From NCBI GenBank assembly GCA_965652145.1, contig CBFGTV010000024.1:1-45329 (forward strand): a stretch of 45,329 nucleotides of DNA, in the 5' to 3' direction. Below the pieces are notes generated by a model. That model was not told the origin of the DNA, did not search any database, and saw only the letters and a program-made list of their open reading frames with translations. The translations under genes were made by a program, and so were the position numbers. Below, piece after piece: positions 1-8,251 of the stretch (position 1 is the stretch's first letter; the number at the start of each line of letters is the position of its first letter). Source of the stretch: CBFGTV01 sp965652145. Lineage in GTDB: Bacteria; Bacillota; Clostridia; Peptostreptococcales; Natronincolaceae.

Positions 1-303
1 AAGGAAAGAAAAAAATGCTCCCAATAAAAGCATTTTCCTTTTTTTAATTTTATGGGCCCAAAAAGGATATCCGTTTTTTCGAGTCAGCGACACCTTGCAG
101 CCAGCCCGTCTGGCCAGCTTTTTTACAGCTTTGTAGCCCTGTATGCCGATACAGGCCTCTAGGGTAGTATAGCTTAACCGCCTTATATCCCACAGATATA
201 TGTCCTTTGCAATACAATGATTAATGAACTTTTCTAGGTTCAACCCTTCTATTTTTATAATAACATAACCCCTGAAATAATTCCATAGTCTCAATATTAA
301 CAA
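1..303 (-). CDS. yqfD: Sporulation protein YqfD, N-terminal part (cut by window edge)
   Basis: An open frame reads leftward off the window edge. The visible ~100 residues begin with a short segment (LLILRLWNYFRGYVIIKIEG), contain Cys and aromatic residues, then a basic stretch (KIKKRK) leading into a hydrophobic segment (MLLLGAFF), as in the N-terminus of YqfD, a membrane protein of the mother-cell sporulation programme. It follows yqfC directly, as in Bacillus and Clostridia. I chose TTG at 303 because AGGGAG lies 8 bases upstream; GTG at 312 is an alternative that gives three more residues. The rest of the protein is outside the window. The family is clear from context and sequence; its biochemical role is not known to me. 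Confidence 0.8.
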   Translation of the reverse strand, partial: MLILRLWNYFRGYVIIKIEGLNLEKFINHCIAKDIYLWDIRRLSYTTLEACIGIQGYKAVKKLARRAGCKVSLTRKNGYPFWAHKIKKRKMLLLGAFFSFL

Positions 304-315
304 GCGTACCACTCC

Positions 316-591
316 CTAATCCATAAATTCAGCCTGGTCTATTTCTCCCACCAGTACAATCTCCTCCTGAACAATTCGCTTTAAGAGTAAATTTTTACCT
401 GTCACCCTCAATACGCCGCATTTGGTAAAAATCCTTACCCTGGTGCTGGAATATTCAATAATTCCCTTATGATTTTCCACATAAATTTGAAGGTTGCCAA
501 TCATGGTTACCTTGGGCAGGTCTAGCATAATATCCTGGGGTAGCTCCAATATATCGGCTATGCTTTTCTTAATTTCGTCACTTTTTTTCAT
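316..591 (-). CDS. yqfC: Sporulation protein YqfC
   Basis: A 91-residue protein without signal or membrane segment, matching the small YqfC family in length and in the central LPKVTMIGN segment followed by a repeated beta pattern (YVENHKGIIEYSSTRVRI). yqfC and yqfD are adjacent in endospore formers and belong to the sigma-E (mother-cell) regulon in B. subtilis. GGGAGG lies 11 bases before the ATG. The stop codon is four bases from the earliest possible start of yqfD, so the two genes are probably translationally coupled. A terminator upstream (664-705) isolates the pair from floA, so they need their own promoter; CATAAAAAT near 631 resembles a sigma-E -10 element, but I see no clear -35. Confidence 0.88.
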   Translation of the reverse strand: MKKSDEIKKSIADILELPQDIMLDLPKVTMIGNLQIYVENHKGIIEYSSTRVRIFTKCGVLRVTGKNLLLKRIVQEEIVLVGEIDQAEFMD

Positions 592-663
592 TTCGGCACA
601 CCTCCCATCTATACAATTTTTATGCTTTAATCGTATTTGATAGACCTGGGAAGATTTAATGCA

Positions 664-705
664 TAAAAAAAAAGATAGAGAAAAAAATCTTCTCTATCTT
701 TTAAA
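664..705 (-). terminator. Intrinsic terminator after the 152-residue membrane-protein gene
   Basis: On the minus strand AAAGATAGAGAA and TTCTCTATCTTT pair around a short loop and run into a long U tract, directly after the stop codon at 709. It separates floA and the gene after it from yqfC-yqfD. Confidence 0.85.
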
Positions 706-708
706 ATG

Positions 709-1167
709 CTATCTCAAAGCCTTGGGTTTTCCCAATATCTCTGACATAATGATTCCCTGTAGCACTTCCTTTTGACCAAAGTTCAGCACCTTAGCCTGTT
801 GATAAATGGGCTGTTGTTGGCCGGTTGCCGGCTCAACCAATTTGACATCCTCTTTCTCATACTCCTCAATTGGAGGCGATTCCTCTATTTCAGCTTCCAT
901 TATCTGATCAGCAGGAGGCTCTTTAACCATCTCCTCTGTCATTCCCCTTTGAAGCTCTTTAAGTACTTCATCCATCAAGGAGCCCGGCCTCCTGCTCCTT
1001 TCCCTTTCCGGTCTTGCAGGGGCACTTCTTGGCAGGGGTCTTCCCTGACCAACGGGCGTAGCTGTAGGCCTAGGATTTCTATTATTTTGTTGACTTCTTT
1101 TATTTTTGTTAAATAATGAGCTTATGGCTGCAATAACAATAAAGCCAATAATACTTTCCCAACTCAT
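709..1167 (-). CDS. Small single-pass membrane protein of unknown function
   Basis: 152 residues. Residues 4-19 form a hydrophobic N-terminal segment (IIGFIVIAAISSLF) followed at once by a basic, Arg/Pro/Gln-rich linker, so the remainder is probably cytoplasmic. The middle is acidic. The C-terminus (residues 136-152) is a helix-like block, QGIIMSEILGKPKALR, which looks like the constrained part of the protein. It lies 77 bases after floA on the same strand and is followed by a terminator, so it is likely the last gene of the nfeD-floA transcript, in the place of yqfB in B. subtilis. A role in the flotillin membrane assembly is a guess from position only. Confidence 0.7.
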   Translation of the reverse strand: MSWESIIGFIVIAAISSLFNKNKRSQQNNRNPRPTATPVGQGRPLPRSAPARPERERSRRPGSLMDEVLKELQRGMTEEMVKEPPADQIMEAEIEESPPIEEYEKEDVKLVEPATGQQQPIYQQAKVLNFGQKEVLQGIIMSEILGKPKALR

Positions 1168-1244
1168 TGATTCACTTCCTTTATACCGATGCCGATGCTC
1201 CCGTAAAGACCGGAATCTGGCATCAGAAATCTAGTTATTTACCT

Positions 1245-2231
1245 TTATTGGTCCTTCTTACTGTCTTCCTTAGACAGGTTTGAAATGGAATCTCTCATAT
1301 TGGTGTCAGCTAAAACATTTTTCATATTGTAATAATCCATTACACCTAGCTTTCCTTCTCGTAAGGCCTGAGCCATGGCCCTTGGAACTTCAGCCTCAGC
1401 CTCAACAACCTTTGCCCTCATTTCCTGCACGGCAGCAGCCATTTCCTGTTCCACTGCAACGGCCATAGCCCTTCTTTCTTCGGCCTTCGCCTGGGCAATT
1501 CGCTTGTCAGCCTCGGCCTGATCGGTTTGCAGCTTGGCACCAATATTTCTTCCTATATCGATATCTGCAATATCTATTGATAGTATTTCGTAGGCGGTTC
1601 CCGCATCTAACCCCTTCTTGAGGACCGTTCTGGAAATTAAGTCTGGGTTTTCCAATACCTCTTTATGGGCTTCTGCTGAACCAACGGTGGTAACAATTCC
1701 TTCACCGACCCTGGCGATAATGGTTTCTTCACCGGCACCCCCTACTAATCTTTCGATATTCGCCCGAACCGTTACCCGGGCCTTTACCATTACTTCGATA
1801 CCATCCTTAGCTACAGCAGCAATTTTAGGGGTTTCAATAACCTTTGGATTAACGCTGACCTGTACTGCCTGAAGTACATCTCTACCGGCCAGATCAATGG
1901 CAGCAGCCCTGGCAAATTCCAGATTAATTTCAGCCCGTTGAGCAGCAATCAGGGCATCAATAACACGATTCACGTCTCCACCGGCTAAGTAATGGGCTTC
2001 CAGCTTGTCTGTATTTAGATCCAGTCCAGCCTTATTGGCTTTAATTAAAGGACTGACAATTCGACTTGGCTGAACTCTTCTTAATCTCATACCAATTAGG
2101 GTAAATAGCCCAATTTTAATACCTGAGAAATAAGCGGTTACCCATAGTCCAACGGGTACAAAGCTTAAAAAAACAGACAGCAGTATAAAGATTACTGCAA
2201 TGATAATAATTAACGAAACAATTCCCTGCAT
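1245..2231 (-). CDS. floA: Flotillin-like protein FloA
   Basis: The 328-residue product matches FloA (YqfA), a scaffold of bacterial functional membrane microdomains. A hydrophobic hairpin occupies about residues 4-45 and is followed by a PHB/SPFH-type domain (IVSPLIKANKAGLDLNTDKLEAHYLAGG). The Ala/Glu-rich coiled coil (about 230-290, AEADKRIAQAKAEERRAMAVA) is the usual flotillin oligomerisation region. I start at ATG 2231, nine bases after AGGAGGG; a TTG at 2237 is too close to that ribosome binding site. It lies 14 bases after nfeD, the conserved partner, and the two are almost certainly cotranscribed. Confidence 0.95.
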   Translation of the reverse strand: MQGIVSLIIIIAVIFILLSVFLSFVPVGLWVTAYFSGIKIGLFTLIGMRLRRVQPSRIVSPLIKANKAGLDLNTDKLEAHYLAGGDVNRVIDALIAAQRAEINLEFARAAAIDLAGRDVLQAVQVSVNPKVIETPKIAAVAKDGIEVMVKARVTVRANIERLVGGAGEETIIARVGEGIVTTVGSAEAHKEVLENPDLISRTVLKKGLDAGTAYEILSIDIADIDIGRNIGAKLQTDQAEADKRIAQAKAEERRAMAVAVEQEMAAAVQEMRAKVVEAEAEVPRAMAQALREGKLGVMDYYNMKNVLADTNMRDSISNLSKEDSKKDQ

Positions 2232-2245
2232 AAACAAAATCCCTC

Positions 2246-3541
2246 CTAATCGATTTTTCTTACAATTATTTTTCTTCCCTCAACCTTTATAACCTTCACC
2301 AGGGAACCGACCTCTATAAAATCCCCTTCAGAGATTACATCATATAGCTCATTCTTGATTTCAATGGTTCCGGCGGGCCTTAGGAAGGTCTTTACAGTCC
2401 CCTGTTCTCCCATCAGATGATCATATTGTACCCTGGAAGAAACATAACCATCCTCTACATTTTCCCTGGTCGAAAGTACAATTCTGCTAAAGAATTGATT
2501 TCGAGGTGCATACTTCAATATTACAATAAAGGCCACCAGGGTTAGTAAAAAGGCTATTACCAGTGACGTTAGTGCCACTGCCAGGTTACTGGCCCCCAAT
2601 ACAATACTGGCGATAATACAGATTATCCCGCCGATTCCAGGCACCCCAAAGCCTGGTACAAAGGCTTCTATGACAAGGAGGGCGATTCCCGTCAGGAAAA
2701 TGATCACCACCGCAAAGCCTGCATTACCTGCCATAATACCACCACCAAAGTATAAAACAAAGGAGATTAGACCAATGGTTCCACCCAGCCCAAAGCCAGG
2801 TGTGAAAATTTCTATGAGAATTCCGATAAAGCCCGCAGCCAATAAAATCGGTACCACATAGGGATTAGTTAATAGTTGAGCTAATTTAATTCTTGAAGGC
2901 AGCTCTACGGTACGAATATTTCCATAGGCAATATTAAATTCCTCAAGAATTGTTTCATAATCGGAAGCCACCAGGTCAGTAAAATTTAAATCCTGTGCCT
3001 CATAGGTGGTGAGGTTTAAAAGCCGACCGCCCTCCACCACATCGGGAATTTCAATACTTGAATCAGCCATGGCTGCCACCAGCTGGGGATCTCTGCCTTT
3101 TTGCTGTGCCACAGTACGAAGTTGACCTGTCCAATAGGACAAATTCTTTTCTGTATTGGGAATAGGCTCTGCGGAACCAATGGTGGCTCCCGGTGCCATA
3201 ACAATTTGATCGGCCGAGATGGTAATCAATACCCCGGCTGATTCGGCCTTTTTATTGACAAAGGCAATGGTAGGGACATTGCTGCTTATGATGCTGTCAC
3301 TAATGTTCACAGCAGATTCAATCAGCCCGCCATAGGTGTCAATTTCAATGATGATTGCCGCCACATTGGGGTCATTCATGGCCCGATTAATATTGCTATG
3401 TAAATATTGATATACTGCAGGGCCTATTTCTCCCTTTACGGGAATGACATAAACATTTCCCCCTGTCCCATATGATTCTGCACCAGGAATAGAAAGGAAG
3501 ACCAAGGCCAATAGAAGAAGACATATAAATTTTTTTGACAT
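2246..3541 (-). CDS. NfeD-family membrane-bound serine protease
   Basis: A long-form NfeD protein of 431 residues. A signal peptide (about 1-24) precedes a ClpP-like protease domain: IEIDTYGG, then NKKAESAGVLIT with the serine proposed as nucleophile, then APGATIGSAEP. Four or five hydrophobic segments follow (about residues 215-350), and the protein ends in an OB-fold-like NfeD domain (about 365-430, GEQGTVKTFLRPAGTIEI). The family is paired with flotillin-like proteins, as here with floA. The start at 3541 is chosen because AAGGAGGTGAG precedes it closely and the signal peptide begins there; the open frame extends 24 codons further upstream without such support. B. subtilis calls this gene yqeZ. 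Confidence 0.92.
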   Translation of the reverse strand: MSKKFICLLLLALVFLSIPGAESYGTGGNVYVIPVKGEIGPAVYQYLHSNINRAMNDPNVAAIIIEIDTYGGLIESAVNISDSIISSNVPTIAFVNKKAESAGVLITISADQIVMAPGATIGSAEPIPNTEKNLSYWTGQLRTVAQQKGRDPQLVAAMADSSIEIPDVVEGGRLLNLTTYEAQDLNFTDLVASDYETILEEFNIAYGNIRTVELPSRIKLAQLLTNPYVVPILLAAGFIGILIEIFTPGFGLGGTIGLISFVLYFGGGIMAGNAGFAVVIIFLTGIALLVIEAFVPGFGVPGIGGIICIIASIVLGASNLAVALTSLVIAFLLTLVAFIVILKYAPRNQFFSRIVLSTRENVEDGYVSSRVQYDHLMGEQGTVKTFLRPAGTIEIKNELYDVISEGDFIEVGSLVKVIKVEGRKIIVRKID

Positions 3542-3644
3542 ATTTCTCACCTCCTTAAGATGCTTATTATAATATATATTCATATTTTCTGCCGTTAAAC
3601 TTATTTTTAACAATTAAAAAACTGTCAAATTAAGCTAAAGCCCC

Positions 3645-3679
3645 TTACTAATGGAAATTCGTTAGTAAGGGAGCATTTT
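3645..3679 (-). terminator. Hairpin after the secreted EEP-family gene
   Basis: CTTACTAACGAA and TTAGTAAG form a stem just after the stop codon at 3694 on the minus strand. Only a weak U tract follows (CTTTAGCTTAATTT), so termination may be incomplete and nfeD may partly depend on read-through. Confidence 0.5.
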
Positions 3680-3693
3680 CCTCTAAAAAAACT

Positions 3694-4803
3694 TTAATTT
3701 TTTGGCAGAATTACCGTAGCAGTAATGGGATAGTGATCTGAAGCCCGGCTTTTTATTACCTGATAATCTATGAGTTCGAAGCTTGGGGGAACAAAAATAT
3801 AATCAATTCTTTTAGATAAAAAGGGAAAATCGAAGGTTGGGGTGTTGTTTTCTCCCAGGGCCCAGGCCACATCCACCATTTTTCGCTTCAGCTCCATCAG
3901 GGCTGGATCCTGTGGTGACATATTAAAGTCTCCGACCAAAATAACGTCTCCGGCAACGGTACCCATATAATTTTGTATCGATCTCAGCTGACTTTGACGT
4001 TCTTCATCATTCAACCCTAAATGGGTAACCATAAAGTTAATTCTTCTGCCGTTAACATTAATTACTGCATTTAGCAGGCCCCTTTGCTCTCGATTACTGG
4101 GTAGAAACAAATTTTCACTGAATTCGATGGGATATTTACTCAAAACGGCATTACCATAACGGCCCCCCAGTATATTGATATTTTCTCCATATACATAGTT
4201 CATTTGCAAAGCTTCCCCTAGATCCCTGACTTGATTCTGCATTCTGGATCGGGGCATACTGCTGTCTACCTCCTGCAGGCCAATGATTTCTGCTCCGCTG
4301 GCTTTCATCAGCTGAACCATTTCATCCAGGGTATGACGCCCGGTTAAGCTTTTGCCATGATGAATATTATAGGACATGATTTTCATAGGGGTTTCACTGC
4401 CTTCCGATAATTCAACAGAAAATTCTAATTCCTGCTGGACCTCCATATCTGTTGGAGTGTAGGAAACTCCTTCATTATTTTGGGGATATATTATTATATT
4501 ATTCATATTTTTAAAATCCACCATTTGTCCTGTTATATAAAAGGAATTTAAGTAATTTTTCCTTTGTCTTTTTTGAATGGGGTCTTTGAGTAGAAGATAG
4601 TGGGTCATTTCGCTGTCGAAATTATATACTTCAGCGATCATTTCCTCTATTTCATCGGGTGCCACAATTTCTATTTTTGCTATGGCCTCCTGCTGCTGGT
4701 GCATGACTACCCTCAATTCTTCATGGGATGAAGCCCTTATTCCCAGGTTAAGGCTGAATAGAAGTACAATCATGAATAGTAACAATAGCTGTTTTTTATC
4801 CAT
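3694..4803 (-). CDS. Secreted endonuclease/exonuclease/phosphatase-family protein
   Basis: 369 residues. A hydrophobic N-terminus (5-22) suggests a signal peptide or anchor; about 115 residues without recognised domain follow. From about residue 140 the EEP fold is complete: SYNIHHG, LQEVD (metal-binding Glu), GNAVLSKYP, THLGL, GDFNM, RIDYIFV and a terminal SDHYPI with the catalytic Asp-His. Such proteins cleave phosphodiester or phosphomonoester bonds in nucleic acids, phospholipids or nucleotides; the substrate cannot be read here. In relatives nfeD usually follows yqeY directly, so this gene appears inserted in the conserved block. GGGGGAAGG precedes the ATG. Confidence 0.85.
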   Translation of the reverse strand: MDKKQLLLLFMIVLLFSLNLGIRASSHEELRVVMHQQQEAIAKIEIVAPDEIEEMIAEVYNFDSEMTHYLLLKDPIQKRQRKNYLNSFYITGQMVDFKNMNNIIIYPQNNEGVSYTPTDMEVQQELEFSVELSEGSETPMKIMSYNIHHGKSLTGRHTLDEMVQLMKASGAEIIGLQEVDSSMPRSRMQNQVRDLGEALQMNYVYGENINILGGRYGNAVLSKYPIEFSENLFLPSNREQRGLLNAVINVNGRRINFMVTHLGLNDEERQSQLRSIQNYMGTVAGDVILVGDFNMSPQDPALMELKRKMVDVAWALGENNTPTFDFPFLSKRIDYIFVPPSFELIDYQVIKSRASDHYPITATVILPKN

Positions 4804-4888
4804 AGCCCTTCCCCCGTCTTCAGAAAGTTTAGTAAATAAATTATATCATAGATGGGGTTTGGGTTAATAATAGCATATTTTGTAAAAT

Positions 4889-4921
4889 ACAAAAAACAAA
4901 ACCCAGAGCGAACTCTAGGTT
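4889..4921 (-). terminator. Intrinsic terminator after yqeY
   Basis: On the minus strand AACCTAGAG and CTCTGGGTT pair around a UUCG tetraloop and run into U-rich sequence (TTTTGTTTTTTG), eight bases after the yqeY stop. It ends the rpsU-yqeY transcript. Confidence 0.88.
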
Positions 4922-4928
4922 ATTATTT

Positions 4929-5375
4929 TTAAGATTGTAAGCATTTTTTTACAATTTCATTAACCAATTTGCCATCGGCCTTTCCTCGTGTTTTAGGCAT
5001 CAAGGCAACCATGACCTTGCCCATATCCTTCATGGATTGGGCACCGATTTCTAAAATTGTATCCTTAACAAGCTTTTCGATTTCATCCTCTGACATTTGG
5101 GCAGGTAAATATTTCATAAGTAGTTGGATTTCCTGTTGGGCTTGTTCAACGAGGTCTTGACGGCCTCCCTTTTCAAACTCCTCTTGGGCATCTCTTCTTT
5201 GCTTAACTTGCTTTGCGATGATTTCAATAATACCATCATCCTCAAGATCGATTCGCTTATCTACTTCCACCTGCTTTATATCAGCACGAACCATTGTGAT
5301 TACATTTTTTTTAAGCTGATCTTTTTCCTTCATTGCTTCCTTAAGATCATTGGATAATTGCTCCTTAAGGGACAA
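4929..5375 (-). CDS. yqeY: YqeY / GatB-like tail domain protein
   Basis: 148 residues matching the YqeY family, which is homologous to the tRNA-binding tail of the amidotransferase subunit GatB. Visible features are the N-terminal helix (MSLKEQLSNDLKEAMKEKD), RADIKQVEVDKR, the charged helix QVKQRRDAQEEFEKGGR, the LLMKYLPAQMSE linker, and the C-terminal SMKDMGKVMVALMPKTRGKADG motif typical of tail domains. I chose TTG at 5375 because GAGGTG lies six bases upstream and family members start MSLK; GTG at 5384 would add three residues. It is 17 bases or so after rpsU, its standard partner, and shares its promoter. The cellular role is unsettled. Confidence 0.93.
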   Translation of the reverse strand: MSLKEQLSNDLKEAMKEKDQLKKNVITMVRADIKQVEVDKRIDLEDDGIIEIIAKQVKQRRDAQEEFEKGGRQDLVEQAQQEIQLLMKYLPAQMSEDEIEKLVKDTILEIGAQSMKDMGKVMVALMPKTRGKADGKLVNEIVKKCLQS

Positions 5376-5401
5376 GTTATTCACCTCTACTTTATTCTAC
5401 A

Positions 5402-5587
5402 TTAGAATTTCTTAGTAGTGTTTTTTCTTCGGGCAGCTTCAGCTTTCTTTTTACGCTTTACGCTGGGTTTTTCGTAATGCTCTCTCTTTCTTACCTCTGA
5501 CAAGATTCCAGATTTTGCACATTGTCTTTTGAATCTGCGAAGAGCACTATCTAAGGTTTCATTTTCTCTTATTTTAATCTCTGACAT
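5402..5587 (-). CDS. rpsU: 30S ribosomal protein S21
   Basis: 61 residues with the full bS21 signature: an N-terminal IRENETLDSALRRFKRQCAKSG block and a very basic C-terminal tail (KRKKKAEAARRKNTTKK). S21 sits on the platform of the small subunit near the anti-Shine-Dalgarno region. The upstream GGAGGGAGGGAG gives a strong ribosome binding site. The gene opens the rpsU-yqeY operon with its own sigma-A promoter at 5678-5706. Confidence 0.97.
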   Translation of the reverse strand: MSEIKIRENETLDSALRRFKRQCAKSGILSEVRKREHYEKPSVKRKKKAEAARRKNTTKKF

Positions 5588-5677
5588 TTACTTCTCCCTC
5601 CCTCCGCTAGCACCCGCTGTGCTTTATCTATAGCAACATAATGCTATATTGCTAGTGGGATACTACAATACCATGTT

Positions 5678-5706
5678 ATTATACATTAAATAAAATGGTT
5701 ATGCAA
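5678..5706 (-). promoter_or_regulatory. Sigma-A promoter of rpsU-yqeY
   Basis: TTGCAT and TATAAT are separated by 17 bases on the minus strand, about 90 bases before the rpsU start and just beyond the stop codon of the HIT gene. Confidence 0.8.
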
Positions 5707-5714
5707 TAAAAATT

Positions 5715-6059
5715 TTAGCCCGGAGGCCATGGCAACTGCCTTCCCCCCAACAGGTGGAAATGCAGATGCTCCACTGTTTGTCCTCCGTCCTTCCCACAGT
5801 TATTGACGATTCTAAAGCCATCCTTTAAATTAAGCTCCTTAGCCAGGGCCGTAATGGCATTGAATATCTCTGGCATGATGGTTTTTGTATCCTCGTTCTC
5901 CAGATGAAGGGCTGAAGCAATGTGCTTTTTAGGAATAACCAGCAAGTGGACAGGGGCTTGGGGCGAAAGATCATAAAAAGCCAGTACCTGCTCATTTTCA
6001 AAGGCAATTTTAGCAGGTATTTCCCCCTCAACAATTTTGCAAAAAATACATTCAGACAT
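5715..6059 (-). CDS. HIT-family nucleotide phosphoramidase (HinT-like)
   Basis: 114 residues with the entire HIT fold: CIFCKIVEGEIPAK at the N-terminus, with two cysteines typical of zinc-binding HinT proteins, DLSPQAPVHLLVIPKKHI in the middle and the catalytic histidine triad HLHFHLLGG near the C-terminus. HinT enzymes hydrolyse AMP-lysine and related phosphoramidates, including aminoacyl-adenylates. The position between mtaB and rpsU is conserved in Clostridia. AAGGAGG stands before the ATG. A gap of 126 bases separates it from mtaB, without an obvious terminator, so cotranscription is possible. Confidence 0.94.
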   Translation of the reverse strand: MSECIFCKIVEGEIPAKIAFENEQVLAFYDLSPQAPVHLLVIPKKHIASALHLENEDTKTIMPEIFNAITALAKELNLKDGFRIVNNCGKDGGQTVEHLHFHLLGGRQLPWPPG

Positions 6060-6185
6060 AGTACACCTCCTTATCCACTACTATTCCATATCCATATCTA
6101 TTTCAACAGAAATATAAAAATTCCTTTTTCCTGTCAAAAATTTAGTCAAGGAAGCCCATCCCTTATTAATAATGATAATAGCTGA

Positions 6186-7490
6186 TCAAGCTGTAATTGT
6201 ACCAATCATAGCTTCCCCTTCAATTGCTGTCAATCGAACCCATTGCAGGGTTCCTTCCTGAGCTTCGGTTCCTGGAACCAATACCTTTAAATAATTATCC
6301 GTTAGCCCCTCGAGAAAACCTTGTCGTTCTTTACTCATTGTCTCCAGCAATACAGACCTTCTTTCACCAACAAATGTCTCTTGATATTGGCGTTTCAGCC
6401 TTGCCCCTAGAGTAATCAACCTTTCACTTCTATGGTGTTTTATGGTTCCCTCCACCTGGTCAGGGTATTCCGCTGCCGGTGTTCCCTTTCTGGGAGAGAA
6501 CTTAAAGACGTGAATTTCGCTGAATGTCATTTCTTCAACAAATCGGCAGGTGTTTTCAAAGTCTTCATCGGTTTCACCGGGAAAGCCAACAATAATGTCT
6601 GTCGTTAAGGCTATATCTGGGAAATAGCGCCTGATTCGTTCAACAATTTCCCGATACAGGGCTGTGGTATATTTTCGATTCATACGCTTTAAGGTTTCAT
6701 CGCATCCGCTTTGCAATGACAGATGAAAATGATGACATATTTTATTGAGCTTGGCCAGGGCCTGAGTAAATTCTTCGGTCAGCAGGGTCGGCTCCAATGA
6801 ACTCAGCCGAATTCTCTCCAAGCCTTCTATTTCATTCAATCCCCTCAGTAGATCGATTAGAGCATCTTTTTGTTGAAAATCCTTACCATAGGAGGCTACA
6901 TGGATACCCGTCAGTACAATTTCCTGGAAGCCATTTTTCACCAAGGTCTTTACCTCCTTGATGACTTCTTCCTTTTTGCGACTTCGGATGGGTCCCCGGG
7001 CATAGGGAATAATACAATAGCTACAATATTGATTACAGCCCTCCTGAATCTTTAGAAACGCCCTGGTCTTTCCCTTGATTTCCTGTACCGACAGTTCTTC
7101 AAATTCTCTAACCTTCATGATGTCATCAACAACATTTATTTTTTGGTGTGGATTCATTTCTTCAATATATTGTACGATTTTACTTCTTTCGTTGGTTCCA
7201 AGAATCAGGTTTACCCCTTCAATTTCCAATACCTCCTGGGGAGCAGTTTGGGCGTAACAGCCCACCACCGCCACAATGGCCTCAGGATTGATTTTTTTGG
7301 TTCTTCGAATAAATTGTCTGGACTTTTTATCGCCAATATTAGTAACGGTGCAGGTGTTAATGACGTAGACATCAGCCCACTCTGTATCAGGCACCACTTG
7401 ATAGCCAGCCCCTTCAAAAAGCTCCATCATGGCCTGGGTTTCATATTGATTTACTTTACAGCCCAACGTATGAAATGCTACTTTTTTCAC
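6186..7490 (-). CDS. mtaB: tRNA N6-threonylcarbamoyladenosine(37) methylthiotransferase MtaB
   Basis: MtaB (YqeV) converts t6A37 to ms2t6A37 in tRNAs reading ANN codons. The 434 residues show an N-terminal MTTase domain with the three Cys of one Fe-S cluster (HTLGCKVNQYE, VINTCTVTN, VVGCYAQ), a radical-SAM domain with CNQYCSYCIIPYARG holding the second cluster, and a C-terminal TRAM-like RNA-binding region (about 375-434). SLQSGCD and PGETDEDF are further family motifs. A GTG start at 7490 is supported by GGAGG seven bases upstream and abuts the rsmE stop codon, so the two genes are cotranscribed. Confidence 0.96.
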   Translation of the reverse strand: MKKVAFHTLGCKVNQYETQAMMELFEGAGYQVVPDTEWADVYVINTCTVTNIGDKKSRQFIRRTKKINPEAIVAVVGCYAQTAPQEVLEIEGVNLILGTNERSKIVQYIEEMNPHQKINVVDDIMKVREFEELSVQEIKGKTRAFLKIQEGCNQYCSYCIIPYARGPIRSRKKEEVIKEVKTLVKNGFQEIVLTGIHVASYGKDFQQKDALIDLLRGLNEIEGLERIRLSSLEPTLLTEEFTQALAKLNKICHHFHLSLQSGCDETLKRMNRKYTTALYREIVERIRRYFPDIALTTDIIVGFPGETDEDFENTCRFVEEMTFSEIHVFKFSPRKGTPAAEYPDQVEGTIKHHRSERLITLGARLKRQYQETFVGERRSVLLETMSKERQGFLEGLTDNYLKVLVPGTEAQEGTLQWVRLTAIEGEAMIGTITA

Positions 7491-8249
7491 CTAACAACCT
7501 CCTAAATCACCTAACTCATATAAAATCATCGACAGCAAAGCCAGCCCGGCGGTTTCGGTTCTTAAAATCCGTGGCCCCAGGGTCACAGAATGGCAGGATA
7601 TTTTTTCAGCAGCATTAATTTCTGCTTCTTCGAAGCCACCCTCTGGCCCTACCCATATACCAAGGCTTTGAACCTTGTCGGCCTTGGCAGATTGTAAAAT
7701 TGCTTTAAGGCCTCTTTCCCTTTCCCCTTCATAGGCAACAATATTCAATTGGTTCCCTAATCCGTGGGAAAGGGCCTCTTGAAAGGATAAGGGCTGCTGG
7801 ATCAAAGGAATTTTTCCCCTTTTACTTTGCTTGGCCGCTTCCGTAGCAATTTTTTGCCATCGATCAATTTTTTTAGCTTGATCCTTTTCGTTAAGCTGAA
7901 CAACCGTACGTTTTGTCACAACCGGGATAATCTCGACAATTCCCATTTCGGTGGTTTTTTGAATGATCAGCTCCATCTTGGCTGCCTTGGGTATTCCTTG
8001 ATAGAGGCTAACCTTAACAGGGGCTTCACGGCGGCTTTGAATCCGTTCCTGATAGGATACCAAAACCTGGTCCTTATGGACTTCCTGAATTTTACCTGTG
8101 TATTCCCACTTTTCGCCGTCACAAAGCTCTAGGGAATCTCCTGTTCTTAGACGCAGTACCTTGGTTATATGCCTTACATCTTCACCTTTAATAATAATCT
8201 GCTGTCTTTCTTCATTTACGTCGCTGGGTTCAACAAAAAACCGGTTCAT
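7491..8249 (-). CDS. rsmE: 16S rRNA m3U1498 methyltransferase RsmE
   Basis: A 252-residue SPOUT-class methyltransferase that modifies U1498 of 16S rRNA. The N-terminal PUA-like domain (residues 1-70) carries HITKVLRLRTGD. The C-terminal knotted domain has IWVGPEGGFEEAEI and LGPRILRTETAGLALLS, which form the SAM-binding knot. It stands between prmA and mtaB, as in B. subtilis (yqeU), with two bases between the prmA stop and its ATG. A GGGTGA element serves as ribosome binding site. Confidence 0.96.
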   Translation of the reverse strand: MNRFFVEPSDVNEERQQIIIKGEDVRHITKVLRLRTGDSLELCDGEKWEYTGKIQEVHKDQVLVSYQERIQSRREAPVKVSLYQGIPKAAKMELIIQKTTEMGIVEIIPVVTKRTVVQLNEKDQAKKIDRWQKIATEAAKQSKRGKIPLIQQPLSFQEALSHGLGNQLNIVAYEGERERGLKAILQSAKADKVQSLGIWVGPEGGFEEAEINAAEKISCHSVTLGPRILRTETAGLALLSMILYELGDLGGC

Positions 8250-8251
8250 TC

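Noticed and set aside
772..1116. 114-codon plus-strand open frame
   Set aside because: Shadow of the membrane-protein gene next to floA; no start signal.
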